64,000 bases of DNA from positions 1 through 64,000 of the forward strand of contig NZ_JAVESI010000012.1 of NCBI RefSeq assembly GCF_034006665.1. The letters are read 5' to 3'. Positions 8,122-17,004 of the stretch are shown here, one piece after another. Below the pieces are notes generated by a model. That model saw only the letters and a list, made by a program, of their open reading frames with translations. It was not told the origin of the DNA and did not search any database. Within the stretch, counting starts at the first letter, position 1. Every line of letters begins with the position of its first letter. A program made the translations under genes and the position numbers. The stretch comes from Trichloromonas sp034006665. GTDB lineage: Bacteria > Desulfobacterota > Desulfuromonadia > Desulfuromonadales > Trichloromonadaceae.

Positions 8122-8640
8122 ATGAAAAAAATTAAGTCTTTTAAAAATTTTATAAAAGAAAATTTAGAGTTAGCTGAACCAAAAGTTAAACCAACTACAA
8201 AACCTACAACTAAACCAACTACAAAACCAGGTAGACCATCTCCATTTAGAAGAGATAAACCATCTGTTATACCAAAACCAAAAGCTACTGATAAACAAGT
8301 TGCTGATAAATTTCTTAAATTAACAAAAGGAAACAAAGAAATTGAAAATTACTTAATGAAAAAATATTCTAAAAATATTACCGAAAAATTTATGGGTAGT
8401 AAAGGAAATGAAAGAATATCTATTGATTTAAGAGGACCAGAAGGCAATGCTTATGCGATATTAGGATTAGTGAATAGATTATGTAAACAATTAAAAGATG
8501 TTGATCCTGAAAAATATGATAGTGAAAGAATAACAAATGAAATGATGTCAGGGGATTATAAAAATCTTGTAAATACATTTGAAGAATATTTTGGAGATTA
8601 TGTTGATATATATAATTCAGATGTTCTTGATGAATATTAA
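8122..8640 (+). CDS. Leader plus KPTT linker plus conserved small phage domain
   Basis: This 172-aa protein has three parts. The leader is MKKIKSFKNFIKENLELAE (I-K-E, then a possible second site). A Pro/Thr/Lys linker follows at residues ~22-55, with KPTT repeated. The C-terminal domain (residues ~90-172) contains RISIDLRGPEGNAYAILGLV, then GDYKNLVNTFEEYFGDYVD. Stand-alone versions of this last domain are common in phage genomes as a family of unknown function. Fusion to a leader and flexible linker suggests delivery to the head or another virion compartment. Confidence 0.7.
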   Translation: MKKIKSFKNFIKENLELAEPKVKPTTKPTTKPTTKPGRPSPFRRDKPSVIPKPKATDKQVADKFLKLTKGNKEIENYLMKKYSKNITEKFMGSKGNERISIDLRGPEGNAYAILGLVNRLCKQLKDVDPEKYDSERITNEMMSGDYKNLVNTFEEYFGDYVDIYNSDVLDEY

Positions 8641-8667
8641 AAATAATATAAAAAATAAAATAAAATA

Positions 8668-9915
8668 ATGAAATTAAAAAAGTATAAAGAAATATTTGAA
8701 GAAGCAGATATTAAAGATGCTCTAGATGATGAATATTTAAAAAATGTTGAAAGAAAAGCTCGTCAACAATACGGTTATGGTCCATCTCGTCAAGAAATGA
8801 TGGAAGCAATGGATTTAATAAATAAAATATCAAGAATTCAAAGAGGACATGAGAAAGAATTAGAAGAAATTGGAATAAATGTACTTAAAAAACATTATCC
8901 TATTTTAAATGATATTGAATTAGATGTTAAAATAGTTAATCCTGATGATGAAGAAAAAATGGAAATGGCTCAAAAAATGATGGATGATGATCAAGAAGAA
9001 ATGAATTTTGATGGAAATGAAGATTATGGACCAGATGCACCACAAGATGAAATAAATAAAAGAAAAATTATTAATAATTTAATGCAAGGTGAATCACAAA
9101 ATGTACATCCAATGCTTTTTGATTGTAAAGAAGAAGTAGATAAAATTAGTACTGAACTTATTAATCTTCATATGAGACATCTTGAAATTAATAAGAAATT
9201 TGATTGGTTTGATCAAGTATCATTAGAAGAAATGATGGAACAAGCACCACAAATGGTAAATGCAATGGAAACTGATTATGAAGAAGATGAAGAAACAGGT
9301 GATACAAAACCAAAAATTAAAGCAAGAGTACTAGATTTAGTAATGCTAATACATGAAGTAGTTAAAGGTATATATGAACTTATTGCCGCAAAGGCAATAC
9401 CAGAAGATTCAGTTATGGCTAATAAAATATTATCAAAAACTGATAGTTTAAAAGATGAGCAACAAGATATTCGTTATGGACCATATATTGCAGCCGATTT
9501 AAGAAATTATTTAAACGAACATTTTGAAAAAATAATGATTGGTTATCAAGGAGATAATGTAAAGGAATTAATTTATGGTGAATTGGTTATGTTGCCGGCA
9601 TCAGAATTTATTGACGTTATTAAAGGAATGTTAAGTAATGATACAACTGTTACATTAAGAAAAATTAAAAAAATAGTTGACGATGTTGTTAATGAAATAG
9701 ATAATTATTATAAGAAATCAACAATGTCTGAATTTGAATATGAAGATGATGAAGATATTTTAGATTTACCAGTTAAAGAAGAACCTAAAAAAGAATTAAC
9801 TGATAAAGATTATAAGAATATGGGACAAAATGAATTAAATTACCAATTAAATTTAGCTATAGACAATGGAGATTTTGAGTTAGCTAAAAAAATATCAGAA
9901 TTTATAAAAGATTAA
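8668..9915 (+). CDS. Putative virion structural protein with capsid-targeting-like start
   Basis: This 415-aa acidic protein begins MKLKKYKEIFEEADIKDA, similar to the leader family. The segment KARQQYGYGPSRQEMMEAMD followed by INKISRIQRGHEKELEEIGI recalls virion proteins of marine T4-like and jumbo phages that carry an S-R-Q-E-M-M helix early in the chain. The centre is very acidic (MMDDDQEEMNFDGNEDYG), residues ~140-330 are helical, and the tail after ~355 is a charged linker plus a short helix. No catalytic motif is seen. It sits between two leader-bearing genes, consistent with a late structural operon. Confidence 0.6.
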   Translation: MKLKKYKEIFEEADIKDALDDEYLKNVERKARQQYGYGPSRQEMMEAMDLINKISRIQRGHEKELEEIGINVLKKHYPILNDIELDVKIVNPDDEEKMEMAQKMMDDDQEEMNFDGNEDYGPDAPQDEINKRKIINNLMQGESQNVHPMLFDCKEEVDKISTELINLHMRHLEINKKFDWFDQVSLEEMMEQAPQMVNAMETDYEEDEETGDTKPKIKARVLDLVMLIHEVVKGIYELIAAKAIPEDSVMANKILSKTDSLKDEQQDIRYGPYIAADLRNYLNEHFEKIMIGYQGDNVKELIYGELVMLPASEFIDVIKGMLSNDTTVTLRKIKKIVDDVVNEIDNYYKKSTMSEFEYEDDEDILDLPVKEEPKKELTDKDYKNMGQNELNYQLNLAIDNGDFELAKKISEFIKD

Positions 9916-9930
9916 AAATAATAAAATATT

Positions 9931-10314
9931 ATGAAACATGTAAAATCTTTTGATAATTTTAATAATGAATGGATTATAGAAGAAAGTGAAACTGAAATAA
10001 TAACACTTTCATTAAATGAAAGTATTGATCAGGTTAAAAAAGTTGATGATGGTATAATATATAGAGGAGAAAAATTTACAGGTTATAATAAACCTAAAAA
10101 ATATACAGGTAAAGGAAAATTTAAAAAAAGAGTTTTGGCTAAAGAAGGTGATAAAATTAAAATCCTAAACTATGGACATAAAGATTATGAAGATTATACA
10201 ACACATAAAGATAAAGATAGAAGAAAAAATTTTAGAGCAAGACATAATTGTGATCCAGTTAGTAACTTATCGAAATTAACAAAAAGATATTGGGCTTGTC
10301 AAGATTTATGGTAA
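9931..10314 (+). CDS. Small basic protein with FRARHxCD...YWACxxLW signature
   Basis: This 127-aa protein begins MKHVKSFDNFNNEW, a leader-like start, with a second acidic patch (EESETEIITLSLNES) that could be processed after LNE. The C-terminal ~70 residues (KILNYGHKDYEDYTTHKDKD, then FRARHNCDP and RYWACQDLW) match a small Cys/Trp-containing domain that recurs in many phage proteins. I cannot name the family. The two Cys and one His might bind metal. It is the last gene before a strong terminator. Confidence 0.65.
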   Translation: MKHVKSFDNFNNEWIIEESETEIITLSLNESIDQVKKVDDGIIYRGEKFTGYNKPKKYTGKGKFKKRVLAKEGDKIKILNYGHKDYEDYTTHKDKDRRKNFRARHNCDPVSNLSKLTKRYWACQDLW

Positions 10315-10320
10315 AAACAA

Positions 10321-10347
10321 AAACCACTTAAATATTAAGTGGTTTTT
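10321..10347. terminator. Bidirectional Rho-independent terminator
   Basis: The stem AAACCACTTAA / TTAAGTGGTTT has a 3-base loop and is followed by T's. It is placed between the convergent genes ending at 10314 and 10361. Confidence 0.85.
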
Positions 10348-10360
10348 AATAAAATAAAAA

Positions 10361-11257
10361 TTATTTAAAAGGAATTTCATTTTTTAAAATATCTTCTATA
10401 TTTTGATCATATCTTATTCTTATAAGTTTAATATTATTATTTTGACAGTATTCTGTTTTAATTTGGTCTCTTAATTGTCTAGTCATTAAATTTTTTTTAT
10501 TTTTTTCAAATCTATATTTCTTAAAATGTTGCTCACCGTCATATTCGACACATATATTATAATTTGGTAAATAAAAATCAAATTTTAATTTTCTTTTATA
10601 TTCACATCCTTCAAACATTTTTTGTGATTCATATAGAATATTATTTTTTTCAAAAAATGATTTAATTATCTTTTCATTTTTACTTAATTTACATTTTGGG
10701 CAACCAGAACCATTCATATGATTTTGCGCATTTTGTTCAAATTCACCATGTTCATCACAAATTATTTTAATTTTTGATGTTAAATTTATTAAATTTACTA
10801 AAGAATAATCATATTTAAAATCGTGTTTTAAATTACATCTGTTAATATATTCATCTCTTATAATTTTATTATTTTTAGCACATTTTGGACATCCAGAACC
10901 ATTAATATGATCAATTGGATTTTGTTCAAATATACCATGCTCTTTACAAATAATTCTAATTTTTGTTTTTGCATTTATATAATTTACCAAAGAATAGTCA
11001 TATTTAAAATTATGTGTAATATTAGACTTTTTAATAATATAATCATTATCTCTTTTTAATGTTTTAGAACATAAATAACAACCATGACCACTTAAATGAT
11101 CATCTGGTCTTTGTTCAAATACACCATGTTTATGACAAATAATTTTAATTTTTGTTTTATTATTAATATAATTCATTAAAGAATAGTCATATAAATTATT
11201 ATGAACCTTATTAAAATCATTAATAACCTGCTCTTTTGTTTTTCTTTTATTTGACAT
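10361..11257 (-). CDS. Free-standing homing endonuclease, zinc-ribbon repeats plus VSR-like nuclease
   Basis: This 298-aa protein carries three ~65-residue repeats of the form YDYSLxNYINxKTKIxIIC, then HGxFEQ and GxGCxxC, each a probable zinc ribbon that contacts DNA. The C-terminal domain (~195-298) has KLKFDFYLPNYNICVEYDGE, then QHFKKYRF and IKLIRIRYDQNI, a VSR/PD-(D/E)xK-like nuclease fold with candidate acidic residues in FDFYLP and EYDGE. Two paralogues lie at 11393-12280 and 46927-47643. It sits directly downstream of the tRNA-Gly and its terminator on the same strand. The ATG at 11257 follows TTTTTTATATATAATTATT, a likely own promoter. Confidence 0.85.
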   Translation of the reverse strand: MSNKRKTKEQVINDFNKVHNNLYDYSLMNYINNKTKIKIICHKHGVFEQRPDDHLSGHGCYLCSKTLKRDNDYIIKKSNITHNFKYDYSLVNYINAKTKIRIICKEHGIFEQNPIDHINGSGCPKCAKNNKIIRDEYINRCNLKHDFKYDYSLVNLINLTSKIKIICDEHGEFEQNAQNHMNGSGCPKCKLSKNEKIIKSFFEKNNILYESQKMFEGCEYKRKLKFDFYLPNYNICVEYDGEQHFKKYRFEKNKKNLMTRQLRDQIKTEYCQNNNIKLIRIRYDQNIEDILKNEIPFK

Positions 11258-11271
11258 AATAATTATATATA

Positions 11272-11300
11272 AAAAATCCCTCTTTTTAAGAGGGATTTTT
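11272..11300. terminator. Terminator immediately 3' of tRNA-Gly
   Basis: The inverted repeat AAAAATCCCTCTT / AAGAGGGATTTTT is followed by T's on either strand. It begins one base after the tRNA 3' end on the minus strand. The second tRNA copy has a terminator of different sequence in the same place. Confidence 0.8.
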
Positions 11301-11301
11301 G

Positions 11302-11373
11302 AGCAAAGACACCGGAATCGAACCGAACCCTATTTACTGGAAGTAAATCATGCTACCGCTACACCATTCTTGC
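11302..11373 (-). tRNA. tRNA-Gly (anticodon TCC), copy 1
   Basis: The 72-nt cloverleaf has D arm GTGT/GCAT, anticodon stem ATTTA/TAAAT with loop CTTCCAG (anticodon TCC), and T arm TTCGG/TTCGATT/CCGGT. The acceptor GCAAGAA pairs with TCTTTGC with one G-T and one A-C, and one extra base lies between T stem and acceptor. The discriminator is T, as is usual for bacterial Gly. No CCA is encoded. It differs from copy 2 at only two positions (9 and 16). The imperfect acceptor raises some doubt about function. Confidence 0.8.
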
Positions 11374-11392
11374 ATTTTGTATATTACATATA

Positions 11393-12280
11393 TTATATAT
11401 CAGTTAAAAAGTTTAATTTTTTTTCAATATTTTCATTATATTTTATCCTTATTAATTTAATATTATTATTTATACAATATTCATTTTTTATTTGATCTCT
11501 TTTTAATCTATTTTCAAAATCATCTTTTTTATCAAAAAATTCATTTATTATAAAATGCTGTTTACCATCATACTCTATACAAATATTATAATCAGGTAAA
11601 TAAAAATCAAATTTTAAATTTCTTTTATATTTACAACCTTTAAAATATTTTTGATAATCATATTTTATACTATTATATTCTAGAAATTTTCTTATTTCTT
11701 TTTCTCCTTTTGATTCATTACAAATAGGACAACCTTGTCCTAATAAGTGTTTGGCAGGTGTTTGTTTAAACATACCGTGTTTAGGGCATATTATTTTTAC
11801 TTTTTTTATATTATTTATATAATTAACTTGACTATAATTATAATAATTATTATGAATAATATTAAATCTTAATATAACATCTGATTGTTCTGAAGTCCTG
11901 TTTTCATTATAACAAATAGGACAACCATTTTTCTTAATTATATGATTCTGTGGTGTTTGTTTAAATATACCGTGTTTAGGGCATATTATTTTTACATTTG
12001 TATGTGCATTTTTATAATCTACTAATGAATAGTCATAAAAATTATTATGTATTATATTTGATTTTAATTTAAATGTTATGTTGGTATATTTTTTATTTTT
12101 ACTACAATATGGACATCCACTGCCCATTAAATGATGATCTGGTCTTTGTTCAAAAACATTATGTTCTTTGCATATTATTTTAACTTTAATTTTAGAATTT
12201 TTATAATCTACTAATGAATAATCATATCTATCACCATGTATTTTATTAAATTGATTGATAATTTTTTCATTACTTTTCAT
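11393..12280 (-). CDS. Free-standing homing endonuclease upstream of tRNA-Gly
   Basis: This 295-aa paralogue of the 10361-11257 protein has three zinc-ribbon repeats (CPYC, CPIC, CPIC) and the same VSR-like C-terminal domain (NLKFDFYLPDYNICIEYDGK, then QHF). Its last 32 residues are nearly identical to those of the third copy (ending LIRIKYNENIEKKLNFLTDI). The stop lies 20 bases before the tRNA-Gly 5' end on the same strand, exactly the arrangement at 46927-47732, so endonuclease, tRNA and terminator behave as a cassette. The natural target is unknown; the tRNA flank is a reasonable guess. Confidence 0.85.
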   Translation of the reverse strand: MKSNEKIINQFNKIHGDRYDYSLVDYKNSKIKVKIICKEHNVFEQRPDHHLMGSGCPYCSKNKKYTNITFKLKSNIIHNNFYDYSLVDYKNAHTNVKIICPKHGIFKQTPQNHIIKKNGCPICYNENRTSEQSDVILRFNIIHNNYYNYSQVNYINNIKKVKIICPKHGMFKQTPAKHLLGQGCPICNESKGEKEIRKFLEYNSIKYDYQKYFKGCKYKRNLKFDFYLPDYNICIEYDGKQHFIINEFFDKKDDFENRLKRDQIKNEYCINNNIKLIRIKYNENIEKKLNFLTDI

Positions 12281-12366
12281 TAAAACAAATTTTCATTTTA
12301 TTTATATATTTATTTCAAACAATCATAATATAGTTTAATATAAAATAAAAAATAATTAATATTTAA

Positions 12367-13878
12367 ATGTTAATAGATTATGAATATAGGCAAAAGAAGT
12401 TAATTGTAAGTTACATTGATGATAATGGTAATATAAAGTTAAAATATTATCCTTGGAATAATCCCACTAAATTTATAATATGTGATGATAATGACAGTGA
12501 TAAATCAGGTAAATATGTTACTTGGGATGGTAAATCTATAAAAGAAATATACACACAACACCCGAATAGATATTCGGTTTATGATTTTTTGGATAAATTA
12601 CCAGAAGAAGAGAAAAAATTATTGTTCGAATATAAAGAACCTAATATATTCTTTATAGATATAGAGAACGAAATAATTGATAAAAAACCACAACCTCATT
12701 TGGCTGAATCTGCTATTCAATCAATATCTATTGTTAATAAAGATAAAGTTTTAGTTTTAGGTACTAAGAAATTAAATAAATCGGAAATAGATTCAATTAA
12801 AAGTGGTATAAATAACCATTTCGATAAATTAAAAACAAATTATGATTTTATGTATCGTTATTATAATAGTGAGTATGACATGTTACTTAACTATTTTAAG
12901 TTAATGGTACCAAAAATGTCAGTATTAACGGGATGGAATTTTGTGAATTATGACTGGGTTTTTTTGGTGAATAGAGCAAGGAAATTAGGTATTGATCCTA
13001 GTATTTCTTCATTTACTGGTAATTTAAGATCATCTTGGATGCAGAATGATCATTCTGAAATACCTGCACACCGTGTCATAATTGATTATATGGAATTATA
13101 TGCAAAATGGGATACGTCAATAAAAGTTAAAGAATCACAAGGGTTAGATTTTGTTTCTGATAATGTACTTGGTGTTAAAAAGATTAATTATGAAGGTAAT
13201 CTTAAATATTTATATGAAAGTGATTATCAAAAATTCATATTGTATAATGCTATTGACTCAGCACTAGTTCAGCAGATACACTTAAAGATGAAATATATTG
13301 ATATTTTATATGGTATTGCAACATTATCAAAAATTAGAGTTATTGATGCATTTACTACATTAACAGTAACAGAAGGTATATTAAGAGAGAAAATGAGATT
13401 TGAAAAGAATGTAGTATTTGTTAAAGATGATACAAAGAAAGATGATACTATTGATGACGATATGAATGTTAAAGGAGGTTGGGTTAAAGATCCGATAGTT
13501 GGAATGAATAGTTGGACTATTTGTTTTGATTTTGCATCTCTATATCCTACAACTATGCAAGAATTTAATATATCTGCTGATTCTTATATTGGTAAAGTTA
13601 TAAAAGATAGAGGTAAAAGTATAAGTGACATGATAGATAAATTGCAATCTGGTGGAGATGTATATTCGGTATTTAATGGACATAAAATAAAATTAGATAA
13701 AAACTCAATTATAACATTAAATGGTGCTGTTTTTAGGAATGAAGATGGTGTAGTTAAAAAAGTTATGGGTAATATTTACAAAGAAAGAAAAAAATATAAG
13801 AAAATGATGATGTCTGCAAATGAAGAATTGAAAGATTTGCAAAATGAATTAGAAAGATTAGAAAAAGAATTAAATTAA
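12367..13878 (+). CDS. Family B DNA polymerase, N-terminal fragment of a split enzyme
   Basis: This 503-aa T4 gp43-like polymerase fragment contains the 3'-5' exonuclease: Exo I FFIDIENE (D98, E100), Exo II LTGWNFVNYDW (D196), Exo III YNAID (Y293, D297). It also has polymerase motif A DFASLYPT (D388). The chain stops after the helix GNIYKERKKYKKMM and an acidic tail. Motif B (K-x3-N-S-x-Y-G) and motif C (DTD) are missing, and no ORF in the window supplies them. T4 gp43 is ~900 aa. The C-terminal half is presumably encoded elsewhere, as in T4-related phages with a split gp43. No intein-like Cys start is seen at the break. Confidence 0.85.
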   Translation: MLIDYEYRQKKLIVSYIDDNGNIKLKYYPWNNPTKFIICDDNDSDKSGKYVTWDGKSIKEIYTQHPNRYSVYDFLDKLPEEEKKLLFEYKEPNIFFIDIENEIIDKKPQPHLAESAIQSISIVNKDKVLVLGTKKLNKSEIDSIKSGINNHFDKLKTNYDFMYRYYNSEYDMLLNYFKLMVPKMSVLTGWNFVNYDWVFLVNRARKLGIDPSISSFTGNLRSSWMQNDHSEIPAHRVIIDYMELYAKWDTSIKVKESQGLDFVSDNVLGVKKINYEGNLKYLYESDYQKFILYNAIDSALVQQIHLKMKYIDILYGIATLSKIRVIDAFTTLTVTEGILREKMRFEKNVVFVKDDTKKDDTIDDDMNVKGGWVKDPIVGMNSWTICFDFASLYPTTMQEFNISADSYIGKVIKDRGKSISDMIDKLQSGGDVYSVFNGHKIKLDKNSIITLNGAVFRNEDGVVKKVMGNIYKERKKYKKMMMSANEELKDLQNELERLEKELN

Positions 13879-13894
13879 GTGATTTTATATCCCT

Positions 13895-14950
13895 TTATTT
13901 TTTCTTATACATACCATAATTGGAGTTAGCTTTTGTTTCGTTGTCTTTACCTTTTCTTTTTTTAACTTCTTCTGATTTTAATCTATCAACTCTGTTTCTA
14001 TTTTCGTGATTATATTTACTTCTTTTGCCTGATATTTTTCTATCTTTTTTCGATGTAATATATTCATTATCATCTATACTAGTTCCATCGGGTGCAAAAC
14101 TTTTAATACTATTTTTATTTTCTTTATTTGTGTTTATTATATTTTTTCTTGCATCTTCTTGTATCTCTTTAGAGTTTTCAACATTAAATCCAACAACATC
14201 ATCTCCATTTTCTTGTTTTGGTGATACAATTGTAGTATCATCATGTTCTACTTCATTTGTTATTATATCTCTTTCTAATGTATCTATTTTATTATTATCA
14301 TTAAAATATACATTATCAGATACAAAAATATTTGGATTTTGTAAAAATTTTAGAATATGTTGATCTAATTCACTTTTAACAATAGGTGTACCTGAATTGC
14401 CCACCATTGATGTTGGTTTAACAAGAATATTTAAAAATTCTTTAAACCATTCTATTATAAAATGATCACCCAGTACTGCTCTTTGGTTTGCTTTTTCTGT
14501 ACCTATATTAATTTTTCTTTTATTATCTTTTAATTCTATGTTTATATTGTCGTTATTCATTACTATTCTATTTAAAAGATGATCTATTATAAAATTATCT
14601 TTGTCTTGATATACTTGTGTTTTATGACTAAATAGTAAAGAATAAAAACTAACATAATCTTCATCAGATAAACTATCTAATTTATCTTGTAAATTTATAT
14701 TATACATATCTGTATATATGTAGTATGGTGAATATATATCACCATTATCAAATTTTATACTAACTGTTTTTCCAATAGGTGGAATTGAATATGAACATCC
14801 GTATGGTATAATCTGTGGTGATGACCAGGGTATATGAGATGTTGGTATATTATCAAATACACCAATAATTCTTACTTTAACTCTTCCCTTTCTTCTAGGA
14901 TCTATATTATCTTCTACTATTCCACTAAATATACCATCTTTATAATTCAT
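13895..14950 (-). CDS. Baseplate spike/hub protein with gp5/gpV-type OB fold
   Basis: In this 351-aa protein, residues ~5-100 form the OB domain of phage spike proteins: FSGIVEDNIDPRRKGRVKVR, then IPWSSPQIIP and PPIGKTVSIKFDNGD, typical of T4 gp5, P2 gpV and VgrG. Residues ~100-200 resemble the linker region after the OB fold. No lysozyme domain or beta-helix needle repeat is evident, and the last ~120 residues are a Lys/Asn-rich polar tail. It is the last gene of the 20.3-13.9 kb baseplate operon. It likely caps or plugs the tail tube. Confidence 0.8.
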   Translation of the reverse strand: MNYKDGIFSGIVEDNIDPRRKGRVKVRIIGVFDNIPTSHIPWSSPQIIPYGCSYSIPPIGKTVSIKFDNGDIYSPYYIYTDMYNINLQDKLDSLSDEDYVSFYSLLFSHKTQVYQDKDNFIIDHLLNRIVMNNDNINIELKDNKRKINIGTEKANQRAVLGDHFIIEWFKEFLNILVKPTSMVGNSGTPIVKSELDQHILKFLQNPNIFVSDNVYFNDNNKIDTLERDIITNEVEHDDTTIVSPKQENGDDVVGFNVENSKEIQEDARKNIINTNKENKNSIKSFAPDGTSIDDNEYITSKKDRKISGKRSKYNHENRNRVDRLKSEEVKKRKGKDNETKANSNYGMYKKK

Positions 14951-14955
14951 AAAAA

Positions 14956-16968
14956 TTAATTATTTTCGTCATAAACATTACCATCAGGGTATTTTCTATT
15001 ATATTTATTATCTTCTTTCTTGTTTGTATTTGGAAATTTTTGGTTATAAGTTCCGTCTTCTTGTAAGTCACCTTCTGGGAATTTTTGATTGTATTGGCCA
15101 TCTTCATGAACATCTCCTTCTGGGAACTTTTGATTATACTGCCCATCTTCATGAACATCTCCTTCTGGAAATTTTTGATTGTACTGCCCATCTTCATGAA
15201 CATCTCCTTCTGGAAATTTTTGATTGTATTGACCATCTTCATGAACATCACCATCAGGATATTTTTGGTTATAAATTCCGTCTTCATGGACATCACCATT
15301 AGGGAACTTTTGATTGTACTGCCCATCTTCATGAACATCTCCTTCTGGAAACTTTTGATTGTACTGCCCATCTTCATGAATATCACCATCAGGAAATTTC
15401 TGATTATATTGAGCATCATTTTGATCTATGTCATCACCGATATTTAAGATATCATCATTTTCAATATCTCTATTTCTTGTTCTTCCTTCTTCGTCATATG
15501 CATTTGTATAATTATCTCTCCATTGGTTTCTACTCTTTATAGGATCAACATTATTATTTTTATTCTTTTTATTTCCTTTTATATCATCTAATTTTTTATC
15601 AATAAAATCACTAACAAATTTATCAACCATTCTAACTTTATCACCAGCTTTATCATAATAAACATTAACATCAGTTAGTGTTACTCCTACCTTTTCATTT
15701 AACCAATTTTGTGCTTTATCTGCTAGTTCAGTAACTTCATTTTTTAATTTATTAACAATGACACCTCTTATTTGTCTTGTTTCGTTTCTTAAATATGATA
15801 ATAATTTACTTTTCTTAGTATTATCTTGTTCACCAATGGGTGATACAACACCGGGTATTGTATCATCAAAATATTCAAAATATATATCATGCTCTGGTAA
15901 TCTCTTTCTAAAATCTAGTATATCAGAATTTCCTATAATGTGATCCCTCATCATTACTTTACTATATGACTTAAAATTTATTTTAAAGTTACTTTTAGAT
16001 ATATTTGGTTTTTGAGCATTATATCCACCTCTAATAATTTCACTTTCAAAATTTTTAGATTCAAAAAAATCAAATTGACAGTCATGTAAAATGTATATCA
16101 TTTTAGACGGAATGCTATTCATCATATTATCATCAGTTTTCATATTTCTATAATCGCTTATTATTAATGACATATCAAATCTTAAAAGATTTTCGGGTAT
16201 CAATACTCTATGTGTATCATAAGAATAAACTAAATTATTATATAATTCTGTCAAATATTGTGTACTCATAACAACATCTTCTGATATTGTAAATATTATT
16301 TTATCTTCTGGATAATTTATTATTTTTTTAGTTAATACATCTAATCCTGATATTGACTCTATATAATGTTCTTTATAACTTTTATCTTTATTTATTTCTG
16401 GAAGATTAGATGGAAATATTTTTTCAACTTCTAATTTAAATTTATAATATAAATCTAATCTATTATCATTACCTATTTCTGGTATATTAGAAGAATATTC
16501 ATTAATGAAATTTTCTATATTTTTAATATTATTATTAGTTGTAAATAATGGAGAATTATCATAATCAATTTTAATATCAAAAACTAAATATGTTGGATCT
16601 TGAAATTGGTCAACACTATTTTTATTAAATCCTATTGTTATGTATGTGTTTAAATTTTGTTTAAACACATCACTTTGATTATCAAACATACCAAATCTAT
16701 TAGTACCAGCATATTTATTTTCATTACCACTTATTTTTTTAACTAATTTTTTATTTTGTAAACCTGGTCCAAAATGTTCACCTGACTTACTAACATATTC
16801 ACCATAACCATCAACATATCCTAAATTTTCTTTAGATTTAGTATCTGATGTATTGTCTAATAGATTAGAATCTTGTACATTTTTATTTTGTTGACTACTT
16901 TGTTTAGCCTCTTTTCTTAACTGTTTATTAATTTGTCTATTTGACATTGGTGCTCCTGGTTTGGCCAT
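14956..16968 (-). CDS. Baseplate protein with ten C-terminal 15-residue repeats
   Basis: This 670-aa protein has three parts. Residues 1-90 are polar. Residues ~95-400 contain a domain with YLVFDIKIDYDNSPLF, LRFDMSLIISDYRNMK and ILHDCQFDFFESKNFE, resembling tube-like domains of contractile-tail tube-initiator or hub-adaptor proteins. From residue ~518 there are ten units of D-G-x-Y-N-Q-K-F-P-x-G-D-x-H-E, with only the tripeptide ENN left before the stop. It lies between the gp27-like hub and the gp5-like spike. The repeats may form an extended beta structure. Family assignment is tentative; membership of the baseplate operon is clear. Confidence 0.65.
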   Translation of the reverse strand: MAKPGAPMSNRQINKQLRKEAKQSSQQNKNVQDSNLLDNTSDTKSKENLGYVDGYGEYVSKSGEHFGPGLQNKKLVKKISGNENKYAGTNRFGMFDNQSDVFKQNLNTYITIGFNKNSVDQFQDPTYLVFDIKIDYDNSPLFTTNNNIKNIENFINEYSSNIPEIGNDNRLDLYYKFKLEVEKIFPSNLPEINKDKSYKEHYIESISGLDVLTKKIINYPEDKIIFTISEDVVMSTQYLTELYNNLVYSYDTHRVLIPENLLRFDMSLIISDYRNMKTDDNMMNSIPSKMIYILHDCQFDFFESKNFESEIIRGGYNAQKPNISKSNFKINFKSYSKVMMRDHIIGNSDILDFRKRLPEHDIYFEYFDDTIPGVVSPIGEQDNTKKSKLLSYLRNETRQIRGVIVNKLKNEVTELADKAQNWLNEKVGVTLTDVNVYYDKAGDKVRMVDKFVSDFIDKKLDDIKGNKKNKNNNVDPIKSRNQWRDNYTNAYDEEGRTRNRDIENDDILNIGDDIDQNDAQYNQKFPDGDIHEDGQYNQKFPEGDVHEDGQYNQKFPNGDVHEDGIYNQKYPDGDVHEDGQYNQKFPEGDVHEDGQYNQKFPEGDVHEDGQYNQKFPEGDVHEDGQYNQKFPEGDLQEDGTYNQKFPNTNKKEDNKYNRKYPDGNVYDENN
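14968..15417 (-). repeat. Ten tandem 45-bp coding repeats
   Basis: Ten in-frame 45-bp units encode the 15-residue repeat at the end of the 670-aa baseplate protein. Inner units are nearly identical (several differ at 1-3 bases); the outer units diverge (DAQYN at the start, DNKYNRKYPDG at the end). Because the repeat is a multiple of three, other frames also stay open and create false ORFs on both strands. Confidence 0.95.
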
Positions 16969-17004
16969 TAATTTTAATTATTTTTATAATTATATATAAT
17001 TATT

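Noticed and set aside
8668..9915. Portal protein or prohead protease
   Set aside because: The 415-aa protein is helical and acidic without portal-like or protease motifs; no portal, capsid or protease was recognised in the window.
14968..15417. Possible CRISPR array
   Set aside because: Units are contiguous, in-frame, 45 bp with no unique spacers, and code for a repeated peptide.
14940..15447. Several extra ORFs on both strands across the 45-bp repeats
   Set aside because: The repeat unit is a multiple of three, so any frame free of stops in one unit stays open in all. The 670-aa baseplate frame fits the operon; the others do not.
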